DNA from: Clostridium estertheticum
Lineage (GTDB): Bacteria > Bacillota > Clostridia > Clostridiales > Clostridiaceae
DNA: 64,000 bases
Direction of reading: 5' to 3'
Assembly: GCF_011065935.2 (NCBI RefSeq)
Contig: NZ_JAAMNH020000001.1
Span: forward strand, 3,431,001-3,495,000
Of this stretch, positions 34,535 through 43,057 are shown piece by piece. Made by a program: the position numbers and the translations under genes. How positions within the stretch are numbered: the stretch's first letter is position 1; every line of letters starts with the position of its first letter. Under the pieces are notes generated by a model, which was not told the origin of the DNA, did not search any database, and saw only the letters and a list, made by a program, of their open reading frames with translations.

Positions 34535-37500
34535 TTACTTATTAAAATCTACAGATACTATTTTCGATACTCCTTTTTCTTCCATGGTAACGCCATATAA
34601 TACATCACTAGCTTCCATAGTTCCTTTTCTGTGAGTTATTATAATGAACTGAACATTATCAGAGAATTTCGTTAAGAATTCAGCATATCTAACTACGTTT
34701 GCATCGTCCAGAGCTGCCTCAATTTCATCTAAAATACAAAAAGGTGTTGGTTTCATTTTTAAAATTGCAAATAATAATGCAATTGCTGATAAAACTTTTT
34801 CTCCACCAGACATTAAACTTATGTTTTGAAGTTTTTTCCCTGGTGGTTGTACGTTAATATCAATTTTAGCTGTAAGTTCATCGCCCTCTGTAAGTATTAA
34901 ATCCGCACTGCCACCCTTAAACAATTCCATGAAGGTTTCATGGAAATTTTGCCTTAGTATCTCAAAGTTTTCTGAAAATATTTCCTTCATTTTTTTAGTC
35001 ATTTCACAGATTACAGTTAATAATTCATCTTTAGCTAATATTAAGTCTTGTTTTTGGACATCCATAAAAGTAAATTTCTCTTTTACTTCTTTATACTCTT
35101 CAATTGCACCTACATTAACTTTACCAAGTTTTGATATGTTTCCTTTTAATGCTAAAATTTCCTTTTTAAGCTTATCAATGTCGTCAATTTCATATTTAAA
35201 TTCTAACGCTTCTGCATAGGTTAATTCAAAGTCTTCATTCAATTTCTGGTAATAATTATCCTTTTCCATTCCTACTTTTTCAAGAATTAGCTCACATTTA
35301 TACAAATCTTTTTCGCTTTTTTCTAGGATTTGGGAAACATTTTCTAACTGTTCCACGTTTATTTTTATTTTATCTTTGATTTTAATCCTTTGAATTTCAC
35401 TGGCTTCAAAGTTTTTTTCCATATTTTCTAATGTGGTCAGTATTTCATTGGCTTTTTCTTCACTATTTTGAATTGAATCTGCGCTTGTTTTCTTATTTAT
35501 CATTGCTTCTTGTATTTCCTTGGAGCAAACAATTATTTTATTATTATATACTAAAATTTCTTCGTTTAGCCTTTTAATTTCAGAAACCTTATTGCGTATG
35601 GTTTCGTCAATTCCAGCTTTTTTTATCTTTGCATCAATAATTGATGCTTTAATATTCTCAATTTCTTGCAATTTATCTTTTAATGTAAGTCCCACATTAC
35701 TTTGGTTTTGTTGTATTTCATCTTTTACACGTGCCAATTCACAAACAGATACATTCTTCTCATCTACTTCACTATTATCAATTTTTAATTTACTCTCTTC
35801 TGACAATTTTTCAGTATCTAAAGTCATTATATTATTTTTCAGTCTATTTGTTTCATCTTCTAATGTATTTATTTTAGCTTCCATTTTTGTCTTTTCAATA
35901 TTCTCAAAATGAGCCTCGTCCTTTAAGTTTATATTTTCTTTTTCTAACCTTAAAATTTCAGATTTACTTTGTTTTATTTTCTCTAAATAAATAATCGATT
36001 CACTTTTTAAGGTATTTAAATCTTTAGCCAGTTCTTCTATCTCCCTTTTTCGCCCAATTATACTTGAGGTTTTTGAATATACACTCCCACCAGTTAATGA
36101 TCCACCCAGATTTATCACTTCTCCTGATAATGTAACAATTTTATATCTAAAATTATTCCTTTTAGATATGTATAGGGCTGAGTCCATATCTTTACATATA
36201 ATTGTTCTGCCAAGTATAAAAGAAATAACTTCACTAAACTTTTCGTCAAAGCCTACTAGCTGGTTTGCAATTCCAACATAGCCTGGACTATTTTTAGTTT
36301 CATTATCAATTGTGAGCATTTTACCTTTAATTATATTCAACGGCAAAAAGGTTGCACGTCCAAGATTATTTGATTTCAAATAACTAATTAACAGTTTTGC
36401 CACAGTTTCATCTTTAGTTATCATGTGTGATATTGAACCGCCTAAAGCAATTTCTATTGCTACTTCCAATTCTTTTTCTACTTTTATAACTTCGCCCAGT
36501 ACAAAACACTCATGAATGTTACCTACCTTGCCTTCATTAATATGTTGCATTAAATTTTTTACTGATTTATTATAACCTTCATGTTTTTTTTCTAAAGTTG
36601 TCAATACATTAAAATTAGCTTCAGTTTTGTTTATTTTAAAATTATAATTTTTCATTGTTATTTCATCATTGTTTAGCATGTTTTGAAGTTTAGTAATCTC
36701 TCGCTTATTTTCCGAAAGCTGATTTTCATAATGGAATATTTTCTCTTTAAATTCTTCCATTTTACTTTGAAACATTATTTTTATATTTACATTGCTTTTT
36801 ATTGAATTATTAAAGTTTTCAATATTATTTTTCAAAAGTTCTACTCTTCTTTTAGCAACCTCTATATTATTATTTAAAATTAATAATCTATTGGTAAGTA
36901 AAATAGTTTTAGAAGTATTGTTTTGCTCTTCATCCTTAAGAGATTGCGCCTGCGCACTTTCAACTGCTATATTTTCTTGAATAACTTTAATTTTCATTTC
37001 CTCAGTCTGAATTTTTTCTTCTATTTCTATTTGAGTATTTTTTATATTACTTAAAGAATTCTCCAGTCCATGTAAATTAACTTTAAAATCCGATAATTTT
37101 TCATGAATGCCATCGCTGTCCTTTGATGTTTTATCTATAAGCTTTACTAAATTTTCTATTCTTTCCTTTAAAATATTTATTTCAGAGATACTATTCTGAT
37201 AAATTAATTTATTGTTATAATATAATTGCTTTTCTTCCTGATTCTTAATTTCAAATTTTTCAAGCTCACCGTTCCAGTATTCAACATCCTTCTTTAATTG
37301 GTTTTTTTCTTCTGTAATATTTATAACTTCTAACTTTAATCTAGAACATTCACCTTGAGTGTTTTTAATTTTTTCTTCCACTTTATTTATAGCATCAATA
37401 ATTAGGCTAACCTCTTTGCTTTTTAACTCTTCAAAAAATTTCAGAAATTTCTTAGCCTTTTCACTCTCAATCATTAATGGTTCTAATCTTTCTTCATAAG

Positions 37501-38089
37501 TACTTAAAATATCTTCTATTCTAATAAGATTCTGCTGAGTGATGTCCAATCTCTTTTCTGCTTCTTCTTTTCTGCTTTTAAATTTTACAATCCCAGCAGC
37601 CTCTTCAAACAACTTTCTTCTTTCTTCAGTTTTTCCACTTAAAATAGCATCAATTTTACCTTGACCAATAATTGAGTATCCTTCTTTTCCTATGCCTGTA
37701 TCCATAAAAAGCTGTTGAACATCTTTTAATCTACAAGATGTATTGTTTATTAAATATTCACTTTCTCCTGACCTATATAATCTTCTGGATATGGTCACAT
37801 TAGAATAATCAATATCTAATTCGCAATCACTATTATCTAGTGTCAAAGCAACCTGCGCAAGACCAACGGGTTTCCTAAACTGTGTGCCCGCAAATATAAC
37901 GTCCTCCATCTTATCTCCTCTTAGATTTCTTACACTTTGTTCTCCAAGAACCCATCTAACAGCATCAGAAATATTGCTTTTACCACTACCATTAGGTCCT
38001 ACTACCGCTGTAATGCCCTTTTTAAATGTTAACTCTGTTTTATCTGCAAAGGATTTAAATCCTCGTATTTCAATAGATTTTAAAAACAT
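34535..38089 (-). CDS. smc: Chromosome segregation protein SMC
   Basis: A long ATPase that with ScpA/ScpB compacts and resolves chromosomes. At 1184 residues it has the full five-part structure. There is an N-terminal head with Walker A GPNGSGKSN (31-39), two long coiled coils (about 170-500 and 680-1010) and a hinge near 510-670. The C-terminal head carries SLMSGGEKVLSAIALL and FCILDEIEAALDDANV. The coiled coils are rich in Asn, Lys and Glu. It has a GGAGAG site. The order rnc-smc-ftsY is conserved, here with extra genes between rnc and smc. Confidence 0.98.
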   Translation of the reverse strand: MFLKSIEIRGFKSFADKTELTFKKGITAVVGPNGSGKSNISDAVRWVLGEQSVRNLRGDKMEDVIFAGTQFRKPVGLAQVALTLDNSDCELDIDYSNVTISRRLYRSGESEYLINNTSCRLKDVQQLFMDTGIGKEGYSIIGQGKIDAILSGKTEERRKLFEEAAGIVKFKSRKEEAEKRLDITQQNLIRIEDILSTYEERLEPLMIESEKAKKFLKFFEELKSKEVSLIIDAINKVEEKIKNTQGECSRLKLEVINITEEKNQLKKDVEYWNGELEKFEIKNQEEKQLYYNNKLIYQNSISEINILKERIENLVKLIDKTSKDSDGIHEKLSDFKVNLHGLENSLSNIKNTQIEIEEKIQTEEMKIKVIQENIAVESAQAQSLKDEEQNNTSKTILLTNRLLILNNNIEVAKRRVELLKNNIENFNNSIKSNVNIKIMFQSKMEEFKEKIFHYENQLSENKREITKLQNMLNNDEITMKNYNFKINKTEANFNVLTTLEKKHEGYNKSVKNLMQHINEGKVGNIHECFVLGEVIKVEKELEVAIEIALGGSISHMITKDETVAKLLISYLKSNNLGRATFLPLNIIKGKMLTIDNETKNSPGYVGIANQLVGFDEKFSEVISFILGRTIICKDMDSALYISKRNNFRYKIVTLSGEVINLGGSLTGGSVYSKTSSIIGRKREIEELAKDLNTLKSESIIYLEKIKQSKSEILRLEKENINLKDEAHFENIEKTKMEAKINTLEDETNRLKNNIMTLDTEKLSEESKLKIDNSEVDEKNVSVCELARVKDEIQQNQSNVGLTLKDKLQEIENIKASIIDAKIKKAGIDETIRNKVSEIKRLNEEILVYNNKIIVCSKEIQEAMINKKTSADSIQNSEEKANEILTTLENMEKNFEASEIQRIKIKDKIKINVEQLENVSQILEKSEKDLYKCELILEKVGMEKDNYYQKLNEDFELTYAEALEFKYEIDDIDKLKKEILALKGNISKLGKVNVGAIEEYKEVKEKFTFMDVQKQDLILAKDELLTVICEMTKKMKEIFSENFEILRQNFHETFMELFKGGSADLILTEGDELTAKIDINVQPPGKKLQNISLMSGGEKVLSAIALLFAILKMKPTPFCILDEIEAALDDANVVRYAEFLTKFSDNVQFIIITHRKGTMEASDVLYGVTMEEKGVSKIVSVDFNK

Positions 38090-38106
38090 GATAACACTCT
38101 CCTATT

Positions 38107-38205
38107 TTACCTAAATAACATGGGTAATACAAAACTTAATGTAAAAATTATAATCAATCCATAAATCATTACCTTTGTATATTTTTCTCTTTTTTTCTTT
38201 TTCAT
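38107..38205 (-). CDS. 32-residue single-pass membrane miniprotein
   Basis: A short frame starting ATG behind GAGGTG translates to MKKKKREKYTKVMIYGLIII and then FTLSFVLPMLFR. That is a lysine-rich cytoplasmic end followed by one hydrophobic segment of about 19 residues. It lies 17 bases upstream of smc on the same strand. Clostridial genomes carry similar miniproteins near this position, some grouped as DUF4044, but I place it there only from memory. No function is known. The ribosome site, charge pattern and clean hydrophobic segment argue that it is real. Confidence 0.7.
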   Translation of the reverse strand: MKKKKREKYTKVMIYGLIIIFTLSFVLPMLFR

Positions 38206-38410
38206 AATTCACCTCATATTTTGATTTTATGCTTTTCTTTAATATAAAAAAAGAAAAATATATATTACTACAAATTAATTAAGCGTAATATAAACTTTCT
38301 TTACTGTGCTAAATGTTAGAACTTATATATCTAATTTATAAATTAATTCTATTATATAGTTTATAGCATTTACATGAAAATATCAATTGTTAGACTAAGA
38401 ATAAATTAAG
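38206..38410. other. Intergenic region before the miniprotein and smc
   Basis: About 200 AT-rich bases between the spoVS terminator and the miniprotein. A TATAAT string occurs on the minus strand without a matching -35 at 17 bases. No further ORF or structured RNA is apparent. Confidence 0.5.
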
Positions 38411-38437
38411 AAAACCGTGCATGCACGGTTTTTTTAT
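38411..38437. terminator. Terminator after spoVS (palindromic, works both ways)
   Basis: AAAACCGTGCA followed by its exact complement forms a 22-base perfect palindrome, with TTTTTTT on its plus-strand side and TTTTCTTAATTTAT on the minus. It isolates spoVS from the smc unit. Confidence 0.88.
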
Positions 38438-38694
38438 CTTGGTTCAACTATAAATTTTATTGCTGTTCTTTTTTCTCCATCTATTGTTATTTCTACAAAA
38501 GCAGGAATTACTACTAAGTCAATACCATTGGGTGCAACAAACCCCCTAGTAATGGCAATAGCTTTTACTGCTTGATTAACTGCTCCTGCACCTACAGCTT
38601 GTAATTCAGCAATTGAATTCCCCCTTAGTGCTGCCGCTAATGCTCCTGCTACTGATTTAGGTTGTGAATTTGCTGATACTTTTAATACTTCCAT
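38434..38694 (-). CDS. spoVS: Stage V sporulation protein S
   Basis: SpoVS is a small Alba-like DNA/RNA-binding fold protein needed for normal progress of sporulation in Bacillus, where it is under SigH control. The 86-residue protein reads EVLKVSANSQPKSVAGALAA. It also contains AVGAGAVNQAVKAIAITRG and GIDLVVIPAFVEI, practically the family consensus. It has a GGGGG ribosome site and an excellent SigH promoter match overlapping the end of the upstream gene. A terminator follows. Confidence 0.97.
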   Translation of the reverse strand: MEVLKVSANSQPKSVAGALAAALRGNSIAELQAVGAGAVNQAVKAIAITRGFVAPNGIDLVVIPAFVEITIDGEKRTAIKFIVEPR

Positions 38695-38741
38695 ATATAT
38701 TACCCCCTACTGAATTCCTTATTACAAATACTATAGAAACT

Positions 38742-38770
38742 ATATTCTATACAATAAATTAAAATCCTTC
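38742..38770 (-). promoter_or_regulatory. SigH-type promoter of spoVS
   Basis: Minus-strand GAAGGATTT and ATAGAATAT are separated by 11 bases. Both fit the SigH consensus (RnAGGAwWW and RnnGAATww) and the spacing of well-known SigH promoters such as spoVG. The -35 lies within the last codons of the radical SAM gene. Confidence 0.8.
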
Positions 38771-39850
38771 TTTATATTTCGAGTGTGCATATTCAGATAT
38801 ACTAATATTAATACATTTTTCTCCAATATATACACTAATATTTCCACGTTCTATGGTAATATCTTGAAATACCTCTATTAAATTTGTACCTATTTGTTTC
38901 TTTATGTCATAAAAAAAGCTTTTGCCATTAGCATAAAGTTTTGAAATATCTTTTGGATTTATTTTAACTGAAACTGTATTAACAGTATTATCATTTTTAA
39001 TATTACTGCTGATGACATCATGTAGTATGTCATTATATATACTACCTTCAACGAGTTCTCTAAATGCTGGATGAAATGGCCCGGAAACCAAATCATTCCC
39101 CTCAGAAATTTCCTCAGTGGGTTGTAATCCTATTCTAATAACATTTATTTTGTTTGACATCATCATAAGATAAATTATTTTACTTATATTTATTGCTTCA
39201 CTTAGTGAATAAGGTTTAAATGTTTGATTTTTATACATTTTTTCCATTGGTGTATCTTTAATTACAAGAGCAGGATATATTCTACAAATATCTGGTTTAA
39301 GAGCAATAACTCCTTTCGCTGTATCTATGTCTTTGTTTATATTATCTCCTGGTAGCCCTATCATAATTTGATGCCCCAAGATAAACCCATATTGCTTTAT
39401 AAGTTTCGATGCGCGCTCCACATCTTCCGCAGTATGCCCTCTGCCTGATTTCAATAGTACTTCCCCGTCTAAGGACTGGACTCCTAGTTCTATAATATCT
39501 ACAGTGTATTTTTTAAGATTTTGCAATATACTATCATCGATATAATCCGGTCTTGTAGACAATCTTATAAATTTTATTTTATTACTATCTTTAAACTTCT
39601 TTGCAACAGTTAAAAGCTCTACCTGCTTTTCTGTTTTTATAGCTGTAAAAGTTCCTCCAAAGAATGATACCTCAATAATAGCATCATCATTGTTTATTGT
39701 TCTTAAGTATTCATTTACTGTTCTATCCACATATGCTGCGTCAACTTTTACTTTTGTGCCTGTTATGCTATTTTGATTGCAAAACACACAATCATGTGGA
39801 CAACCTTCATGTGGTACAAAAATCGGAATTATGTAATGCAAATTACTCAT
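38759..39850 (-). CDS. Elp3-like radical SAM protein without acetyltransferase domain
   Basis: A 363-residue radical SAM protein. The cluster motif reads HEGCPHDCVFCNQNS (CxxxCxxC), followed by VSFFGGTFTAI, LSTRPDYID and ELGVQSLDGEVL, then the MIGLPGD loop. These are the signatures of the Elp3/COG1243 branch. True Elp3 proteins add a C-terminal GNAT acetyltransferase. Here only about 100 residues of unrelated sequence follow, so substrate and reaction are unknown. The frame extends into rnc (to 39931), but AGGAGG lies before the ATG at 39850. Clostridia commonly keep this gene next to rnc. Confidence 0.88.
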   Translation of the reverse strand: MSNLHYIIPIFVPHEGCPHDCVFCNQNSITGTKVKVDAAYVDRTVNEYLRTINNDDAIIEVSFFGGTFTAIKTEKQVELLTVAKKFKDSNKIKFIRLSTRPDYIDDSILQNLKKYTVDIIELGVQSLDGEVLLKSGRGHTAEDVERASKLIKQYGFILGHQIMIGLPGDNINKDIDTAKGVIALKPDICRIYPALVIKDTPMEKMYKNQTFKPYSLSEAINISKIIYLMMMSNKINVIRIGLQPTEEISEGNDLVSGPFHPAFRELVEGSIYNDILHDVISSNIKNDNTVNTVSVKINPKDISKLYANGKSFFYDIKKQIGTNLIEVFQDITIERGNISVYIGEKCINISISEYAHSKYKEGF

Positions 39851-40544
39851 GCATATCCTCCTGACTTGCAATAACTTCTTTGGCTGCATTTTGCTCTGCC
39901 TCTTTTTTACTAAGTCCTTGACCTGAACCACTTACAGTTCCATTTATTGATACATTAACAAAAAATTTCCTTTTATGTGGTGGTCCTTCAAATTTTACAA
40001 GTTCATAGCAAATATGCACTTCTCCATTTTGCTGTAATATTTCCTGAAGCTTAGTCTTATAGTCCAAAACTATCTCATTACTAATCGCTTTATCAATAGT
40101 TGATTTAAAGTTCTTAAGTATAAAGGACTTTGAATACTCTATTCCGGTGTCTAAATATATAGCGGCAATGACAGCTTCAACACAATCTGCCAATATTGAA
40201 ACTCTATTTCTACCGCCAGTAATTTCTTCGCCTTTGCTCATGTTCATGTACATTCCGAGTTTCCAGGCGTTTGCAATATCGCACAGTGAATTTTCACAAA
40301 CAATTAGAGATCTAATTTTAGTTAAATAGCCTTCATACTTTTCAGTAAAATTAATGTATAAATATTCGGATATTACAAGTTGTAACACCGAATCCCCTAA
40401 GAACTCAAGTCTTTCATTAAATTCAACCTTTTTTTTCTGATTTGCAAAGGAACTATGGGTTATTGCAGTTTTTAATAACTCCTTATCACTAAAATTTAAT
40501 TCCAGTTCATTCTCAAGGTTCTGTAATTTTATATCGCACTTCAT
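39843..40544 (-). CDS. rnc: Ribonuclease III
   Basis: It cleaves double-stranded RNA in rRNA precursors and mRNAs. The catalytic signature NERLEFLGDSVLQLVISEYL is at residues ~43-62, and the second acidic site is in DCVEAVIAAIYLD. The C-terminal double-stranded RNA-binding domain (about 160-233) ends GSGQGLSKKEAEQNAAKE. Length of 233 is normal. It follows acpP after a terminator and overlaps the downstream radical SAM gene by eight bases. Confidence 0.98.
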   Translation of the reverse strand: MKCDIKLQNLENELELNFSDKELLKTAITHSSFANQKKKVEFNERLEFLGDSVLQLVISEYLYINFTEKYEGYLTKIRSLIVCENSLCDIANAWKLGMYMNMSKGEEITGGRNRVSILADCVEAVIAAIYLDTGIEYSKSFILKNFKSTIDKAISNEIVLDYKTKLQEILQQNGEVHICYELVKFEGPPHKRKFFVNVSINGTVSGSGQGLSKKEAEQNAAKEVIASQEDMHE

Positions 40545-40693
40545 AAATCATTGCTCCTTTTAGGAAGTTTATTTAAATATCTTTTGTTTACATTCACCTT
40601 AGCCCTATATATCAAGTTTATTATTCAATTTACTCCATCACACCTAATATAATAACTAGACTTGATTTTTATAATAAATTCAAAAATAAGTTT

Positions 40694-40728
40694 GAAAAAG
40701 CTAAAGGCCCGCAATACTGCGGAGCCTT
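40694..40728 (-). terminator. Terminator after acpP
   Basis: The minus-strand RNA folds AAGGCTCCGCA-GTAT-TGCGGGCCTT, with an internal mismatch, followed by TAGCTTTTT. It starts three bases after the acpP stop. Confidence 0.82.
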
Positions 40729-40731
40729 ATA

Positions 40732-40962
40732 TTATTCTTCAGTGTGGGCTTTAATATATTCTACTACATCGCCGACAGTGGCAATTTTCTCAACATCTTC
40801 ATCAGGAATCTCTATATCGTATTCTTCTTCCAATGCCATAATTAATTCAACAATATCAAGAGAGTCAGCGCCTAAATTATTCATAAAAGATGATTCCATT
40901 TTTATTTCTTCTTCATCTATACTTAACTGTGATGCTATAGTAGCTCTAATTTTTTCAAACAT
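40732..40962 (-). CDS. acpP: Acyl carrier protein
   Basis: A 76-residue acidic carrier for acyl groups in fatty-acid and phospholipid synthesis. The phosphopantetheine attachment serine is in LGADSLDIVELIMALE. The surrounding helices EEYDIEIPDEDVEKI and TVGDVVEYIKAH are typical. A perfect AAGGAGGTG site precedes the ATG. It follows plsX by 36 bases; PlsX uses acyl-ACP as substrate, so the pair is functional. Confidence 0.98.
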   Translation of the reverse strand: MFEKIRATIASQLSIDEEEIKMESSFMNNLGADSLDIVELIMALEEEYDIEIPDEDVEKIATVGDVVEYIKAHTEE

Positions 40963-40998
40963 AATATTTTCACCTCCTTAACTTTTTTTAAATAGCTA

Positions 40999-42021
40999 TT
41001 ACAAATTACTACTTACATTCTTTTCTTGCTCAGAGGATTTTTCAATTTCCAATTTTAATTTTTCTACCACATTATTATCATAAAATATTGTAGCCTGTTT
41101 TATTGCATTTTTAAATGCTTTGGCGTCTGAACTTCCATGAGCTTTTATACAAATCCCATTTACACCCAGAAAGGCAGCCCCACCATATTCTTTATAGTCA
41201 AAATCCAGTTTAAACTTTTTAAACACAGGTTTTAATAGCAAGCCTCCAAGCTTGGTTCTAAAAGAACTCATTATGCCAGTTTTTAATATATCAAATATAT
41301 TAGCAACTGCACCTTCATATAATTTTAATATTACATTTCCTACAAATCCATCACACACCAAAATATTAATGTCTCCAGTCGGTATTTCTCTTGCTTCCAC
41401 ATTACCTACAAAATTTAAATTTGCCTCTTTAAGTAGTTTATGAGCTGATTTAGAAAGTTCGTTACCCTTCTCCTCTTCTGTACCTATATTTACAAGGCCC
41501 ACAGATGGATTAGCTATTTTTAGAATATTTTCAAAATATGTTTTCCCCATAAGTCCAAATTGAACTAAATAATGAGGCTTACATTCTGCATTGGCTCCAC
41601 AATCAATTATCATAAAAGGACCACTTTTTCCCGGCATTATAGGTGCAAGCGCCGGTCTATCTATGCCTTTTATTCTTCCTACTATAAGCGTACAACCAGC
41701 TAAAAAAGCACCAGTACTTCCAGCTGAAATAATAGCATCTGCATCGCCACTTTTTACAAGATTCAAGGCTTTTACGAGGCTAGAATCCTTTTTGCGCTTA
41801 ATTGCCATTACTGGATGTTCACTTGTACTAATAACTTCCTTTGCATCAATAATTTTTATTCTATTAGAATCATAGGTATATTTCAATAGTTCTTCGCAAA
41901 TTAAATCCTCAGCACCAGTTATTAAGATATCTATATCATACTCTTTTATTGCCGCAATGCAACCTTCAACCACGGCACTTGGAGAAAAATCTCCACCCAT
42001 TCCATCTACAACAACTACCAT
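40999..42021 (-). CDS. plsX: Phosphate acyltransferase PlsX
   Basis: It makes acyl-phosphate from acyl-ACP and phosphate, the first step of glycerolipid synthesis in most Gram-positives. The 340-residue protein starts VVDGMGGDFSPSAVVEGC. It has SAGSTGAFLAGCTLIVGRIK and IIDCGANAECKPHYLVQF, then CDGFVGNVILKLYEG. GTGAGGG lies upstream of the ATG. Two perfect inverted repeats lie in its promoter region. No fapR gene precedes it, unlike in Bacillus. Confidence 0.97.
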   Translation of the reverse strand: MVVVVDGMGGDFSPSAVVEGCIAAIKEYDIDILITGAEDLICEELLKYTYDSNRIKIIDAKEVISTSEHPVMAIKRKKDSSLVKALNLVKSGDADAIISAGSTGAFLAGCTLIVGRIKGIDRPALAPIMPGKSGPFMIIDCGANAECKPHYLVQFGLMGKTYFENILKIANPSVGLVNIGTEEEKGNELSKSAHKLLKEANLNFVGNVEAREIPTGDINILVCDGFVGNVILKLYEGAVANIFDILKTGIMSSFRTKLGGLLLKPVFKKFKLDFDYKEYGGAAFLGVNGICIKAHGSSDAKAFKNAIKQATIFYDNNVVEKLKLEIEKSSEQEKNVSSNL

Positions 42022-42056
42022 TTTAAACCCTCACTTTGAATTTGCCTTATAAATAA

Positions 42057-42100
42057 ATATAATATATATAAATACAAATAAATATTTATATATATTATAT
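42057..42100. repeat. Perfect 18-bp A/T inverted repeat upstream of plsX
   Basis: ATATAATATATATAAATA and its exact complement are separated by eight bases. The repeat lies 36 bases before the plsX ATG and would be in or next to the start of transcription. It has no G or C, so it could be a cruciform, an operator or a mere A/T bias. Confidence 0.65.
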
Positions 42101-42118
42101 ACTATAAAGCACAAATAT

Positions 42119-42141
42119 TTCTAGTATTTTTAATACTAGAA
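42119..42141. promoter_or_regulatory. Candidate operator at the plsX promoter
   Basis: TTCTAGTATT and AATACTAGAA form a perfect 10-3-10 inverted repeat. It covers the -35 position of a TATAAT box located 17 bases on. The geometry is that of a dimeric repressor or activator site. It shares TAGTA/TACTA half-sites with FapR operators, but the half-site spacing differs (7 instead of 5 bases). Confidence 0.6.
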
Positions 42142-42186
42142 TAAAATATAATTATATTTTATTTACCATAATTATATTTAAATAAT

Positions 42187-42208
42187 AAAAAAAAAGTCTT
42201 TCGACTTT
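42187..42208 (-). terminator. Terminator after rpmF
   Basis: Minus-strand AAAGTC-GAAA-GACTTT with a tetraloop, followed by nine U residues. It separates yceD-rpmF from plsX-acpP. Confidence 0.9.
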
Positions 42209-42212
42209 CTTT

Positions 42213-42398
42213 TTATTTTGGTTCCATAACAATAACTTCTCTATTTTTGTAATAACCACAGTTTTTACATACTCTGTGAGCAAGTTTCATATCGTGGCAC
42301 TGAGGACACTCAACTATTCCTGGTAAACCAAGTTTAAATGTTTGCGCTCTTCGAGAATCTCTTCTACCTTTAGAAAATTTTCTAGCTGGATTTCCCAT
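42213..42398 (-). CDS. rpmF: 50S ribosomal protein L32 (zinc-binding form)
   Basis: A 61-residue protein starting MGNPARKFSKGRRDSRRAQ. The two cysteine pairs CPQC and CKNC form the zinc ribbon of the C+ paralog. AGGAGGTG precedes the ATG. It follows yceD by 12 bases, a pairing conserved in nearly all bacteria. Confidence 0.98.
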   Translation of the reverse strand: MGNPARKFSKGRRDSRRAQTFKLGLPGIVECPQCHDMKLAHRVCKNCGYYKNREVIVMEPK

Positions 42399-42410
42399 TG
42401 TAACACCTCC

Positions 42411-42911
42411 TTAATCAGTTAAAAACAATTCTTTTAATTTTGCCAACCTTGGATCAACATCCTCATTTGCACATTTGCATGTACTATGATTTAAATTAAT
42501 TCCGCACTGATGGCATAATCCTTTACAATCTTTACTACAAAGTTTTTTTATAGGTAACATAGAAATGATATTATTTTCCACGATTTCATCTAAATCTAAT
42601 CTATCATTATTAATAAAAATAATATCCTCATCTTCACTCTTTAGAGTTTTCGACAGTTTTTCATTTAATTCAATATGTATTGAATGTGAAAAGGTCTCAA
42701 GACACCTAGAACAAGCAAGCAATAGTTCTGTCTCAATACTTCCAGATAAATCAATTTCATCACCTATAGGTTTTAAAATCAAATCTAACTTAACTGGTTT
42801 AGAAAATTGTACAAATTCATTATCATAGAAAAACTTATCTTTTTCTAAATCTAATTGAATTTTTTTCCTTGTGTTTTTATTACTAAATAATTCTGAAACA
42901 TCTATTACCAT
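42411..42911 (-). CDS. yceD: YceD family protein (DUF177)
   Basis: YceD proteins are genetically linked to rpmF and are implicated in 23S rRNA and ribosome accumulation, but the mechanism is unclear. This 166-residue member has the conserved CSRCLE motif. It adds a C-terminal cysteine cluster, CSKDCKGLCHQCGINLNHST, that could bind zinc. A GTG at 42920 is in frame, but the ATG at 42911 matches family length. The ribosome site is weak (GAGTGG) and lies right after a leader hairpin. Confidence 0.92.
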   Translation of the reverse strand: MVIDVSELFSNKNTRKKIQLDLEKDKFFYDNEFVQFSKPVKLDLILKPIGDEIDLSGSIETELLLACSRCLETFSHSIHIELNEKLSKTLKSEDEDIIFINNDRLDLDEIVENNIISMLPIKKLCSKDCKGLCHQCGINLNHSTCKCANEDVDPRLAKLKELFLTD

Positions 42912-42926
42912 ACTATCCACTCTGAA

Positions 42927-42947
42927 AAACTAAATGCCATTTAGTTT
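42927..42947 (-). promoter_or_regulatory. Leader hairpin ahead of yceD-rpmF
   Basis: Minus-strand AAACTAAAT-GGC-ATTTAGTTT is followed by TTTC, then the yceD start region only ~15 bases on. It is terminator-like but A/T-rich. A segment further upstream, CTATTTAGTT, could pair with the first arm and prevent the hairpin. A short ORF (43003 to 42941) would end inside the first arm. Confidence 0.6.
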
Positions 42948-43057
42948 ATTCTCATATAAAGGAAATCTTTATACATTGTATAATAAATATACAGCTCGAG
43001 CAAAGCTTCTGCGTCCCTCCTAACTAAATAGTTTTTTACTTACATCAAACACAGACT

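Noticed and set aside
42119..42141. FapR operator identity for the plsX inverted repeat
   Set aside because: Half-sites TAGTA/TACTA agree, but the spacing is seven bases where FapR sites have five, and no fapR is adjacent. Kept as an unassigned operator instead.
42990..43020. Third copy of the CAGCT/TTCGAAG dispersed repeat (CAGCTCGAGCAAAGCTTCTG)
   Set aside because: Only loosely similar in composition; it does not align with the 19-bp core.
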